A stretch of 64,000 bases of DNA from an uncultured Bacilli bacterium (GTDB taxonomy: Bacteria > Bacillota_I > Bacilli_A > RF39 > UBA660), in the NCBI GenBank assembly GCA_944359055.1, contig CALVSO010000004.1, positions 1 to 64,000 on the forward strand, read 5' to 3'. The notes below the pieces were generated by a model. The model saw nothing but the letters and a program-made list of their open reading frames with translations, was not told where the DNA came from and did no database searches. The position numbers were made by a program, and so were the translations under genes. Shown piece by piece: positions 52,723 through 61,903 of this stretch (position 1 is the stretch's first letter; every line of letters starts with the position of its first letter).

Positions 52723-53268
52723 TCACCTACCTAATATTCTATTGATTATTGTTTTTAATGATTTAAAAAATATTTTAATATCAAATAATAAACTAAAATT
52801 ATCATAATATTCTATATCACATTTTAAAGTATCTTTATAGCTTAATTTTCTTCCGCCATAAACTTGCGCTAAACTGATGATTCCTGGTTTTACTAAATAT
52901 CTCTTAGGACTTATTTTTCCTTCGGGTAACTTTTCACCACATATAAATGCTCTAGGACCAATAATAGACATATCCCCTTTTAAAACATTATAAAATTGTG
53001 GTAATTCATTTAAGCCAGTATCATCTATAAATTTACTTATTTTACTATAATGACTATTACCATTTTTATCATATATTCTTGTTCTTATTTTATACATATA
53101 AAATGGTTTTTTATTTTTTCCTTCTCTAGGAATTTTTATATCAATTAATGGTAACCCAATATCTAAAAATGTAATTATTAAAACTAACAACATAAATGGA
53201 AAAGTTAGTATAATAAATATTATAGATAAAATTATATCTAAAAATCTTTTTAATATTTCATATCTCAT
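52723..53268 (-). CDS. Sugar-phosphate transferase-like protein with Asn in the catalytic dyad
   Basis: Monotopic phosphoglycosyl transferase fold, 181 residues. A re-entrant N-terminal helix (RFLDIILSIIFIILTFPFML) is followed by KPFYMYKIRTRI and LNELPQFYNVLKGDMSIIGPRA. In active members the dyad is Asp-Glu (LDELPQ); the Asp forms the phospho-sugar intermediate. Here it is Asn87-Glu88 (AAT at 53008-53010). Its ATG overlaps the parE stop (ATGA). It stands between parE and parC, although family members usually belong to polysaccharide loci. No other polysaccharide genes flank it. Confidence 0.88.
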   Translation of the reverse strand: MRYEILKRFLDIILSIIFIILTFPFMLLVLIITFLDIGLPLIDIKIPREGKNKKPFYMYKIRTRIYDKNGNSHYSKISKFIDDTGLNELPQFYNVLKGDMSIIGPRAFICGEKLPEGKISPKRYLVKPGIISLAQVYGGRKLSYKDTLKCDIEYYDNFSLLFDIKIFFKSLKTIINRILGR

Positions 53269-55166
53269 TTTCTATAATCATCCTGTAAAGTAAAATCAAC
53301 GTTTTCTTCTATCCATTCTTTTCTTGGCTCTACTTTATCTCCCATTAAAATACTTACTCTTTTTTCGGCTAAGGCAACATCAGTTATATTAATTTTAACT
53401 AAACTTCTAGTATCTGGATTCATTGTTGTCTCCCATAATTGATCAGCGTTCATTTCTCCTAATCCTTTATATCTTTGAGTTTCTAATTTAACTTTTGATT
53501 TTTCTAATATTTCTTTTCTTTCTTCATCAGTCCATGCATAATAAATTGTTTTACCGTTAAATAATTTATATAAAGGTGGCATAGCAATATATAATTTACC
53601 ATGTTCAATTAATGGTTTCATATATCTATAAAAGAAAGTTAATAATAATACTTGAATATGCGCCCCATCATCATCAGCATCGGTCATAATTATAACTTTA
53701 TCATAATTACAATCTTTAATATCGAAATCACTACCAACACCAGCTCCAACTGTATGAATGATAGTATTTATTTCCTCATTTTTAAATATTTCTTCTAGTT
53801 TAGTTTTTTCGCAGTTTAAAACTTTACCTCTTAAAGGTAATATTGCTTGAAATTTTCTATCTCGCCCTTGTTTAGCAGATCCACCCGCTGAATCTCCTTC
53901 AACTAAAAATAATTCATTTTTATTTGGATTTTTAGTTTGAGCAGGAGTTAATTTACCTGATAAAGCTTGTTCTTTTTTATTTTTTCCCTTACCATTTCTT
54001 GCTTCATCACGAGCTTTTCTTGCCGCTTCTCTAACCATTTTGCTTTTAACCATTTTATTTAATATATCAGTAGCAATAGCTTTATTTTCTTCTAAGAAAA
54101 ATTGTAATTTTTCACTTGTTATACTTTCTACAATTGTTCTAGCTACTGGTGTACCTAATTTTGCTTTTGTTTGTCCTTCAAATTGAAGTAAAGCTTCTGG
54201 TATTTGTAAACTTATTATAGCAGTTAAACCTTCTCTTGTGTCAGTTCCTTCTAAATTTTTATCTTTAGCTTTTAAATAACCATTAGTTTTTGCATAATCA
54301 TTAAACACTTTAGTTAAAGCTGTTTTAAACCCTACTTCATGTGAACCACCATCAGTAGTTTTTACATTATTAACAAAACTAATTATATTTTCAGAATAGG
54401 TATCAGTATATTGAAATGCAATTTCAACATTAATTCCTTCTTTACTACCTTCAAAATGAACTACTTTATGTAATTCACTTTTACCATCATTTAAATATTC
54501 AACAAATGATTTTAATCCATTATCATAACAAAAAACTTCTTGCTTATTATCTTCTTCATCAATTACTTCAACAGTTAAACCTTTAAGTAAAAAAGCTGAT
54601 TCTTGCATTCTTTCACATATTGTTGTAAAAGAAAAATGCGTTGTACTAAAAATAGTATCATCAGGCATAAATCTAACTTTAGTACCAGTTTTACTTGTTT
54701 TTTCTAATTTCTTTAAAGGTATTTTTACTTTCCCGCCATCTTCAAATCTAATATAATGAACATAACCATCTCTTTTAATGGTTACTTCCATCCATTTACT
54801 TAAAGCATTAACTACAGATCCACCTACACCATGTAATCCACCTGATACTTTATATCCGGCATTTTCAAACTTTCCACCAGCATGTAATACTGTATATATA
54901 ACTTCAGGAGTAGACATACCAGATTCATGCATTCCAACTGGTACTCCTCTTCCTTCATCTTCTACACTCACTGAACCATCTTTGTGAATAATTATTTTTA
55001 TTTTTTTACCAAATCCATTTAATACTTCATCAATACTATTATCTACAATTTCCCATACTAAATGGTGTAATCCTCTTTTATCTGTTGAACCAATATACAT
55101 ACCAGGTCTTTTCCTTACAGCTTCTAAGCCTTCTAGTATTTTTATTGAACTTTCATTGTATGCCAT
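53265..55166 (-). CDS. parE: DNA topoisomerase IV subunit B
   Basis: GHKL ATPase plus TOPRIM subunit. ATP-binding motifs EIVDNSIDEV, DEGRGVPV and GGLHGVGGSVVNALS, then TOPRIM LVEGDSAGGSAKQGRDRKFQ and IIMTDADDDGAHI. 633 residues. The KQGRDRKFQAILPLRGK form and pairing with parC point to ParE, not GyrB. AGGTGAT lies three bases before the ATG. Confidence 0.95.
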   Translation of the reverse strand: MAYNESSIKILEGLEAVRKRPGMYIGSTDKRGLHHLVWEIVDNSIDEVLNGFGKKIKIIIHKDGSVSVEDEGRGVPVGMHESGMSTPEVIYTVLHAGGKFENAGYKVSGGLHGVGGSVVNALSKWMEVTIKRDGYVHYIRFEDGGKVKIPLKKLEKTSKTGTKVRFMPDDTIFSTTHFSFTTICERMQESAFLLKGLTVEVIDEEDNKQEVFCYDNGLKSFVEYLNDGKSELHKVVHFEGSKEGINVEIAFQYTDTYSENIISFVNNVKTTDGGSHEVGFKTALTKVFNDYAKTNGYLKAKDKNLEGTDTREGLTAIISLQIPEALLQFEGQTKAKLGTPVARTIVESITSEKLQFFLEENKAIATDILNKMVKSKMVREAARKARDEARNGKGKNKKEQALSGKLTPAQTKNPNKNELFLVEGDSAGGSAKQGRDRKFQAILPLRGKVLNCEKTKLEEIFKNEEINTIIHTVGAGVGSDFDIKDCNYDKVIIMTDADDDGAHIQVLLLTFFYRYMKPLIEHGKLYIAMPPLYKLFNGKTIYYAWTDEERKEILEKSKVKLETQRYKGLGEMNADQLWETTMNPDTRSLVKINITDVALAEKRVSILMGDKVEPRKEWIEENVDFTLQDDYRK

Positions 55167-55181
55167 GTTATCACCTATTTA

Positions 55182-55210
55182 ATTATAACCTAAAAAACTT
55201 TATTTTTCAA
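55182..55210 (-). promoter_or_regulatory. Promoter of the parE operon
   Basis: Minus-strand TTGAAA (55210-55205), 17-base spacer, TATAAT (55187-55182). Confidence 0.7.
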
Positions 55211-55222
55211 GTCAATTTGATA

Positions 55223-55251
55223 TTTACATTTAAAAGAATATATGGTATATT
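55223..55251 (+). promoter_or_regulatory. Promoter of the repeat-rich membrane protein
   Basis: TTTACA (55223-55228), 17-base spacer, TATATT (55246-55251), divergent from the parE promoter. Confidence 0.7.
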
Positions 55252-55277
55252 TATGCATAGAATAGGAGTAGATATAT

Positions 55278-57158
55278 ATGAATGAAAATTTAAACAATCA
55301 AGAGAATTTAAATAATTCTCAGACTATTAGTAGTCAACCGACACAACCTGTGCAGCCAACTCAACCTGTACAACCAACTCAACCTGCACAACCAACTCAA
55401 CCTGTGCAACCAACTCAGCCTGTACAACCAACTCAGCCTGTACAGCCAACTCAACCTATGCAACCAACCCAACCTGTGCAACCAAGTCAACCAGAAATAG
55501 ATGATAGTTTCAAAGACATTAAAAGCAGCAAACCAATAATATTTATAATAATATTAATCTTATTATTAATTGGTGTTGGAGTTGGAGTATTCTTTATTTT
55601 AAATAAAGCAAAAGATCCACAAGTTATATTTAAAGAATCTTTTAATCAAGTAAAAGAACAATTTAATAAATTAATTGATACTGTTGATAAAAATGATAAC
55701 GGAGAAGAAATTAATAAATTAACATTCGATGGAACATTAAAACTTGGAACCAATATTGAAGGATTTGAAGAATTAGAAAACTATAAATTTGATATTTTAG
55801 AAGAAATTGATTACACTAATAAATATCTTAGTTCACAATTAGCTTTCGGAAACGAAGAAAAAGACATTATTACATTATTAACTTACCTTGTTGATAACCA
55901 AATGTTTTTAGAAACAGATTTACTTAATAAAACTATAAAAATTGGCGAAACTGATTTTAGTGAATATTTTAGTGATAATAATACATTAAATCAAGATTTA
56001 GAAGATATTAAATATATAATTAATAATTTAATTGATTATACTAGTGATTCTTTAATTGCCGAGAAATTTGAAAAAACCAATGAAAAAATTAATATTAATG
56101 ATAAAGAATTAGAAGTAATTGCTAATGCATATATTTTAGATAATGATACCTTAAACACTATGAAAAATTCAATCATTGACAAAATATTAAACGATGAAAA
56201 ATTTATTAAGATATTAGCTAAATTAAGTGAAACAACTACTGATGAAATAAAAGAACAATTAAATGAAGAAAAAAATAATTCAATCGAAGATAATATACTA
56301 GCAGCATATGAAAGTGAAGCTAATATGATTTTATCTAGTATCAACAGTTATTGTTCACTAACAGATATGAAAAAAGAATATGGTATTTTAACTGAAGATG
56401 ATGTAGATTGTTCAAATAAAAGTAATTTTACTAAAGAAGAATTAGATAAAATTGTTTATTTGAATGGAGCTGAAATAGAAAAATTAACTTACAATGATGA
56501 AGTCACTGAATTAGTAATAAAATTTGATAATTACACTTATACACTAAATAATGGTTCTTGGAATCATGAAAAAACAGCTGAAGAAATAATCACAAAAGCA
56601 ATTATTTACACTTATAAAAATAAATTTGTCGGCTTTAAATTAGATGAAAATGAAGATTATATTAGTTATACAGATTATGAAAATATTCAAAACTTTATTA
56701 TAAAAATTGATGATGAAGAAATTTTAACAGCTTCATCTGATGAAAATAATATTGAAATATCTTTAAATGACAATAATAATAGTATTACTATTAATTATGA
56801 TAAAATAACTAAAATAGCTAACATGACATTTGACATTGATGATGAAATAGTTAATGTAAAATTAAAATTAAGCTATAATAAAGTGACTGATACTGAATAT
56901 GCCTTCAATATAGATTTAACTCTAAATTATACAACTGAAGAAGAAAATTTTGAATTTACTGTTAATTTAAACATGAATGAATATATTAATAAAGATATTG
57001 AAATAAATAAACCAAATAGTTATATCGAACCTGATGAATTAACTGATCAAGATTATCAAGAAATATTTACTAACTTATATGAAAATGTAAAAGGAACATC
57101 ATTAGAAGAATTTTTAAATTTATTACTTAGTAACAATAATTCATTAGATATTTATTAA
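55278..57158 (+). CDS. Single-pass membrane protein with Pro/Gln/Thr repeats
   Basis: 626 residues. A Gln/Asn-rich N-terminus is followed by nine tandem 6-residue units, mostly QPTQPV (~20-73), one membrane helix ([20 protein letters not shown], ~88-108) and a ~510-residue domain outside or across the membrane. That domain starts [17 protein letters not shown] and is rich in Asp, Glu and Asn with beta-strand patterns. It lacks a cleavable signal, so the repeats are cytosolic if the helix runs N-in. Two cysteines in the middle could form a disulfide. Family not recognised with certainty. Confidence 0.8.
   Translation: MNENLNNQENLNNSQTISSQPTQPVQPTQPVQPTQPAQPTQPVQPTQPVQPTQPVQPTQPMQPTQPVQPSQPEIDDSFKDIKSSKPIIFIIILILLLIGVGVGVFFILNKAKDPQVIFKESFNQVKEQFNKLIDTVDKNDNGEEINKLTFDGTLKLGTNIEGFEELENYKFDILEEIDYTNKYLSSQLAFGNEEKDIITLLTYLVDNQMFLETDLLNKTIKIGETDFSEYFSDNNTLNQDLEDIKYIINNLIDYTSDSLIAEKFEKTNEKININDKELEVIANAYILDNDTLNTMKNSIIDKILNDEKFIKILAKLSETTTDEIKEQLNEEKNNSIEDNILAAYESEANMILSSINSYCSLTDMKKEYGILTEDDVDCSNKSNFTKEELDKIVYLNGAEIEKLTYNDEVTELVIKFDNYTYTLNNGSWNHEKTAEEIITKAIIYTYKNKFVGFKLDENEDYISYTDYENIQNFIIKIDDEEILTASSDENNIEISLNDNNNSITINYDKITKIANMTFDIDDEIVNVKLKLSYNKVTDTEYAFNIDLTLNYTTEEENFEFTVNLNMNEYINKDIEINKPNSYIEPDELTDQDYQEIFTNLYENVKGTSLEEFLNLLLSNNNSLDIY
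55335..55496 (+). repeat. 18-bp tandem repeat, nine copies
   Basis: Nine in-frame 18-bp units coding QPTQPV (variants ending A, M and QPSQPE). The silent variation in Pro, Gln and Thr codons is limited, which suggests recent copy-number change. Confidence 0.9.
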
Positions 57159-57181
57159 AAGTGTTTTCGAACACTTTTTTT
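57157..57181 (+). terminator. Terminator of the repeat-rich gene
   Basis: AAAAGTGTT-TTCG-AACACTTTT with a T-run; the UUCG loop is especially stable. Confidence 0.9.
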
Positions 57182-57222
57182 ATTTTATTAAATATGATAA
57201 AATTAATTTAGGTGATTTTAAA

Positions 57223-58164
57223 ATGACTATTACTTTGAAAGTTAGTGAAAATACTAAACAAAAAATGATTGAATACTTTGAAGATAAAAAAAGACCTAAA
57301 ACTCCTGATTATGCTATATTTCAAGCCGATGAAGCAGATACAGTAGTTACTTTGTATAATTCAGGAAAAGCTGTTTTTCAAGGTGTAAGTGCGGATATAG
57401 ACGCTAATATGTGGAAAGAAATGGAAAGACATTTAAATCCTACTAAAAAAGTAGAAATGACTAATAGTAATGATAAAAAGAAAAAAGAAAAAATTATTGA
57501 AAAAATAGATCCTAAGATATATTATGCTAATACTATTGGTTCTGATGAAGTTGGAACTGGTGATTACTTTGGTCCAATAGTTGTTACTGCTAGTTATGTT
57601 GAAAAAGAAAATATTCCTTTTCTAGAACAATTAGGTGTCAAAGATTCAAAGAAACTAACTGATGAAAAAATATTAGAAATAGTGCCACAAATAATAAAAA
57701 AAATACCTTACGAATGTATTATTTTATCCAATAAAGAATATAATGAAAATTATACTAACGATATGAACATGAACAAAGTAAAAGCAATATTACATAATAA
57801 AGCATTAAGTAAATTAAAAGAAAAATATCAGGCTGATTATGTTGTTGTTGATCAATTTGCGCAACCATTTGTATATTATAACTATTTAAAAGGTACAAAC
57901 TATGTAAGAAACATTACTTTTATGACAAAAGCAGAAGATAAATGTTTATCTGTTGCCTGTGCTTCTTTAATTAGTAGATACGTATTTCTAAAACAATTTG
58001 ATAAATTAGGAGAATCTATCGATACATTTTTAATTAAGGGTGCCAGCGATAAAGTTGATGAATTAGGTGTTAAAATAGTTAAAAAATATGGATTTGACAA
58101 ATTGAAAGAAATTGCCAAATTAAATTTTAAAAACACCGAAAAAATTAAAAATTTAATAAATTAA
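57223..58164 (+). CDS. rnhC: Ribonuclease HIII
   Basis: Removes RNA from RNA-DNA hybrids. The N-terminal substrate-binding domain (~1-75) has the TBP-like pattern with YAIFQADEADTVVTLYNSGK; then the catalytic domain: IGSDEVGTGDYFGPIVV (Asp-Glu pair, ~103), the ADYVVVDQF Asp and a late acidic residue near DKCLSVACASLISR. 313 residues, as in B. subtilis. AGGTGAT stands six bases before the ATG. Confidence 0.95.
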   Translation: MTITLKVSENTKQKMIEYFEDKKRPKTPDYAIFQADEADTVVTLYNSGKAVFQGVSADIDANMWKEMERHLNPTKKVEMTNSNDKKKKEKIIEKIDPKIYYANTIGSDEVGTGDYFGPIVVTASYVEKENIPFLEQLGVKDSKKLTDEKILEIVPQIIKKIPYECIILSNKEYNENYTNDMNMNKVKAILHNKALSKLKEKYQADYVVVDQFAQPFVYYNYLKGTNYVRNITFMTKAEDKCLSVACASLISRYVFLKQFDKLGESIDTFLIKGASDKVDELGVKIVKKYGFDKLKEIAKLNFKNTEKIKNLIN

Positions 58165-58167
58165 TAA

Positions 58168-58199
58168 AAAAATCCTTCTTTAATTGGAAGGATTTTTTA
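58168..58199. terminator. Bidirectional terminator between rnhC and the lipoprotein gene
   Basis: AAAAAATCCTTC pairs with GAAGGATTTTTT around an 8-base loop. It serves convergent transcripts from both sides. Confidence 0.85.
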
Positions 58200-58727
58200 A
58201 TAATTATATATTCCATTTATTTTATCATAAGTATCACTATCTAATTTTTCAACATTCCATTTGTCATTTATTCTAGTTAAATTAATTTCTATTGTATATC
58301 TTACTTTTTCTTTAGCGTCTTTTAATTTTTCTAATTTGTAATCATTAAATTTAGTTACACTATATTCACCATTTTCATAGAATTGTTCCTTATTATCATT
58401 CATATAGTTATTAGCTTCATCTAATACTCTTTTAAAATCTGTTACAGATATTTCCACAGTTACCACTGCTTCATCACCATCCATTATTTCATCTTTAATT
58501 TCATAGCTTAAATTTTGATAATGTTTTTTCATTATATCAATATATTTTTCTTTTTGTGATTCATTCAAATCGCTTTCATTAACAACATTATTTAAATCCG
58601 TTAATACACTATTATCTAAAGTTTGATATTTTTTTAAAAACTCTTCTGTTTTTTTGGTTGGTGTATTTGATAAATCATTACATCCTACTAATAAAAATAA
58701 AAAAAGTATACATATTAATTTTTTCAT
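58197..58727 (-). CDS. Small lipoprotein of unknown function
   Basis: 176 residues with a lipoprotein signal (ICILFLFLLVGC; Cys16). The mature part is an NTF2-like or DUF4878-like alpha/beta domain with VVTVEISVTDFKRVLDEA and a C-terminal TIEINLTRINDKWNVEKL, a pattern often seen in surface lipoproteins. Function unknown. AAGGATG-type site before the ATG. Downstream of the pilin-like gene on the same strand. Confidence 0.8.
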   Translation of the reverse strand: MKKLICILFLFLLVGCNDLSNTPTKKTEEFLKKYQTLDNSVLTDLNNVVNESDLNESQKEKYIDIMKKHYQNLSYEIKDEIMDGDEAVVTVEISVTDFKRVLDEANNYMNDNKEQFYENGEYSVTKFNDYKLEKLKDAKEKVRYTIEINLTRINDKWNVEKLDSDTYDKINGIYNY

Positions 58728-58783
58728 ATAATCATCCTTTCATATATAGTTTGATTAAAAATTAATATTATATACTTGTTATT

Positions 58784-60340
58784 TTAATTTGATAATAATA
58801 CTGCGCGAGTAGAATGGTCAGTTGAAGCTTGACCATTTTGAGTGGAAAATGTAAATATCCCAGCATCACTCCCAGAATTTGCCTTGCTGTGGCCTCTATA
58901 AAACCAAGGGTTTGTAGAATTTGGAATAACGGAAAAATCATTATACCAGCCCCCACTAGTAGTTCCAAATGTCTTTAATGTTTCTTTTGTTGCATCTCCT
59001 AATTTTCCTCGTCCGTGGATTATACCGGATGTGTTATATGTGTAACTATCATAATACTTTGAATTCGGAGCAACAACAAATCCTGCGCTACCAGAATAAA
59101 AAGAGCTACTGGTATTTACCATATTACCCATAACCATTTCCCATGATCCTCCATTCATATCATATACACCATAAATATTTTTAGTAGTTGATTGGGCAAT
59201 GTTTGTTTTGTATGCATTAGATGTTCCTCCACCAGTATAATAACTATTATTAGAATTTACTGTAACTTCTACACACGTTCCATCTGTACATGTTCCATAT
59301 TTACTATGCGATAAATATGCTATTGCTCCCCATTCCATATTTTTGATCATATGTGAGTCACCATTAATTGAATATACATTATTTAAATTTTGAATAGAGT
59401 AAAAGTAATTAGATAATGTTACATTTCTTAAGCTAGCAACATTTGGCTTTATTGTTATATTATTTATACTTCCACTTACTTCAAATTTTCCTACCCAAAA
59501 TCCGGTTAATTCTTGATTGCCAAATGTAAATGCCGGATGAGTATACCAATTACCATTTACTGCATTTTCACATATTTCGCTCACTGTTGCAGCAGTTCCA
59601 GATATAGTATCAGTACATGTTACATTACCACTAGATACAATATCTGTTTCAAATTTTATTTGAATTTCTTGTTCTACAACACCACCATTATCAGCATTAA
59701 ATAATTGATATTTATATCTAGGTATCCATACATACCAAAGTGCTATTTCACTTTCAGTTATTGTATCTCCTACATTTTTTGTAACACCACTATTTAATAC
59801 TACAACATTTGCCCATTCTTTTGCATCATAATCATACCATTCTTTTTTAATATCTGCATATATCCAATTTGTTCCGTCATATTTGACAGGTATCATATTA
59901 TTCAATAATAACGGCTGATTAGCTCCGCTGTTATCCACATAATATTCTTCTTCCGGATCAGAAGGATCTACTGTAACACCAATACAATTATTGTTCATAT
60001 TATAACTATAATTATTATTTTCAACTTTAATTTCTATTATATTATCAGTAGATATTTCTTCACCAGTTACTGAATCATATACTTTAGTTGGTAAATATTC
60101 TCCTTTAATTAGTGTTTCTATAGTTACACAATAAACATTACCTTCAGTTTTTGGTAAACTATTTGAATTATCAGAAGTATATAATCCAACCGCATTATAT
60201 AATATCTCTTTACTAGCATCACTTATTTCACTTTTAGTCTCTCTAATTGCATTTAAAATAGGTGGGAAAGCTAATAAAGCTATCAAAGCCAAAATAATAA
60301 CTACACCTATCAATTCAGTTAAAGTAAACCCTTTTTTCAA
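58784..60340 (-). CDS. Large type IV pilin-like protein with C-terminal lectin/FGE-like domain
   Basis: The N-terminus is a class-III prepilin signal, KKGFTLTELIG, cleaved after Gly with Glu at position 5, then the hydrophobic helix VVIILALIALLAFPPIL. The start is a TTG six bases after GAGGTG; the longer frame starts at the GTG in that site. At 518 residues it is far larger than normal pilins. The last ~200 residues (GFWVGKFEVSG, YDMNGGSWEMVMGNM, FYRGHSKANSGSDAGIF, then STRAVLL) look like the formylglycine-enzyme/C-type-lectin fold used in surface binding proteins. No pilus assembly genes are near. The 3' part is GC-rich (98 of 240 bases at 58801-59040). Confidence 0.8.
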   Translation of the reverse strand: MKKGFTLTELIGVVIILALIALLAFPPILNAIRETKSEISDASKEILYNAVGLYTSDNSNSLPKTEGNVYCVTIETLIKGEYLPTKVYDSVTGEEISTDNIIEIKVENNNYSYNMNNNCIGVTVDPSDPEEEYYVDNSGANQPLLLNNMIPVKYDGTNWIYADIKKEWYDYDAKEWANVVVLNSGVTKNVGDTITESEIALWYVWIPRYKYQLFNADNGGVVEQEIQIKFETDIVSSGNVTCTDTISGTAATVSEICENAVNGNWYTHPAFTFGNQELTGFWVGKFEVSGSINNITIKPNVASLRNVTLSNYFYSIQNLNNVYSINGDSHMIKNMEWGAIAYLSHSKYGTCTDGTCVEVTVNSNNSYYTGGGTSNAYKTNIAQSTTKNIYGVYDMNGGSWEMVMGNMVNTSSSFYSGSAGFVVAPNSKYYDSYTYNTSGIIHGRGKLGDATKETLKTFGTTSGGWYNDFSVIPNSTNPWFYRGHSKANSGSDAGIFTFSTQNGQASTDHSTRAVLLSN

Positions 60341-60352
60341 ATTAACCACCTC

Positions 60353-61720
60353 TTAATATTCACAATTTCCTGGTGTACGAGGATAAGGTATTACATCACG
60401 AATATTTTCAACACCAGTTAAATAAATTAATAATCTTTCAAATCCCATTCCGAATCCTGAATGAACACATCCACCAAATTTACGTAAGTTCAAATACCAT
60501 TCCATACCATCCATTGGCATATTTAATTCTTTCATTCTATTAATTAATTTATCATAATCTTCTTCTCTTTGAGAACCACCCATTAATTCGCCTGCTCCTG
60601 GTACCTCTAAATCAACAGCAGCAACTGTTTTACCATCTGGATTAGCTTTCATATAAAAGGCTTTAATATCTTTAGGCCAATCGGTGATAAATACTGGACC
60701 ATTAAAATATTCAGTAATATATTTTTCATGTTCTTTAGCAATGTCTTCGCCATATTCAGGTTTAAATTCAAAATCAACTTTAGCTTCTTTTAATATTTTT
60801 ATTACTTCTTTATGAGTAATTCTAGTAAATTTAGAATTAACTAATTTGTTTAATTTATCAATTAATCCTTTTTCTACAAATTGATCTAAAAATTTCATTT
60901 CTGATGGACAATTATCTAAAACATACTTAACTACATATTTAAGCATTTCTTCCATTATGTCCATATCTTGTTTTAAATCACAAAAAGCTATTTCTGGTTC
61001 AATCATCCAAAATTCAGAAGCATGTGTTTTTGTATTAGAATTTTCTGCTCTAAAAGTTGGACCAAAAGTATAAGTCTTTTTATAAGCTAAAGCAAAAGTT
61101 TCAGCTTGTAATTGACCAGATACTGTTAAATTTGCTGGTTTACCAAAAAAGTCTTTGCTATAATCTGGTTTACCATTTACTCTATTTAGATCTAAAGTAG
61201 TTACTTGAAACATTTCACCTGCTCCTTCACAATCACTTGCTGTAATTATAGGTGCATGAAAATATACATAACCATTATTTTGAAAATAATTATGAATTGC
61301 GAAAGCAGCAACACTTCTTACTCTAAATACTGCTTGAAATAAGTTAGTACGTGGTCTTAAATAAGCTACTTCCCTTAGAAATTCTCTTGTATGTCTTTTT
61401 GGTTGAATTGGATAATCTTCCGGACAATCACCTAACAAAATAACATCTTTGGCTGTTACTTCATAATCTTGTCCTGATCCTAAAGATTTAGATAAAGTTC
61501 CTACTACTTTAATAGCGCATCCTACTCTTAATTTAGATATAAAATCAAAATTAGACAATTTGTTGTCGTAAACAATTTGAATACTTTTAAAACAAGTTCC
61601 ATCATAAAAATCAATAAAGCCAAATTCTTTTTGTTTTCTATGATTTCTAATCCAACCTTCTAAAATAACTTCTTTAGATAAATATTGTTCAATATTTTCA
61701 TATAATTTTTTTAAATCCAT
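60353..61720 (-). CDS. asnS: Asparaginyl-tRNA synthetase
   Basis: Class IIb synthetase. An N-terminal OB-fold (ILEGWIRNHRKQKEFGFIDFYDG) is followed by motif 2 (FGPTFRAENSNTKTHASEFW) and motif 3 (GMGFERLLIYLTGVENIRDVIPYPR). The ENSNT and PRTPG features indicate Asn rather than Asp specificity. 455 residues. Its GGAGG site overlaps the stop of the 55-residue gene upstream, so the two are linked. No T-box is present. Confidence 0.96.
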   Translation of the reverse strand: MDLKKLYENIEQYLSKEVILEGWIRNHRKQKEFGFIDFYDGTCFKSIQIVYDNKLSNFDFISKLRVGCAIKVVGTLSKSLGSGQDYEVTAKDVILLGDCPEDYPIQPKRHTREFLREVAYLRPRTNLFQAVFRVRSVAAFAIHNYFQNNGYVYFHAPIITASDCEGAGEMFQVTTLDLNRVNGKPDYSKDFFGKPANLTVSGQLQAETFALAYKKTYTFGPTFRAENSNTKTHASEFWMIEPEIAFCDLKQDMDIMEEMLKYVVKYVLDNCPSEMKFLDQFVEKGLIDKLNKLVNSKFTRITHKEVIKILKEAKVDFEFKPEYGEDIAKEHEKYITEYFNGPVFITDWPKDIKAFYMKANPDGKTVAAVDLEVPGAGELMGGSQREEDYDKLINRMKELNMPMDGMEWYLNLRKFGGCVHSGFGMGFERLLIYLTGVENIRDVIPYPRTPGNCEY

Positions 61721-61732
61721 AATATATTCCTC

Positions 61733-61900
61733 CTAATCACGATGTAAAGATCTATAAACCCATTCAAAAATCAATAAAGCTATTATTATAATAGCTATCC
61801 ATAAAATTGGATTGTGGCTATTTTCCAAGAAAAAATCTTTGATATTTCCAGTAATATCATTAAACCAATTATTAATATTATTCCATAAGTTTGACCACAT
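61733..61900 (-). CDS. 55-residue single-pass membrane protein
   Basis: ATG preceded by AAGGAAGGTG, three bases after the pcrA stop; the TAG stop lies in the asnS ribosome site. The product begins MWSNLWNNINNWFNDITG (Trp/Asn-rich amphipathic helix), then has a hydrophobic helix PILWIAIIIIALLIFEWVY and a basic end RSLHRD. Composition and tight spacing argue for a real gene missed by length cut-offs. Function unknown. Confidence 0.7.
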   Translation of the reverse strand: MWSNLWNNINNWFNDITGNIKDFFLENSHNPILWIAIIIIALLIFEWVYRSLHRD

Positions 61901-61903
61901 AAT

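Noticed and set aside
55308-55490. Leftward open frame rich in Trp, Leu and Arg
   Set aside because: It is the antisense of the QPTQPV repeat; the periodic composition is dictated by the repeat and it lacks a ribosome site.
55335-55496. CRISPR-like regular repeat
   Set aside because: The 18-bp units are directly contiguous, in frame within a gene, and have no unique spacers.
58768-58968. Short leftward frame overlapping the pilin-like gene end
   Set aside because: Out of frame with the pilin gene, no ribosome site, explained by the local GC-rich composition.
58784-59040. Diversity-generating retroelement
   Set aside because: The C-terminal fold resembles DGR target proteins, but no reverse transcriptase, template repeat or accessory gene is in the window.
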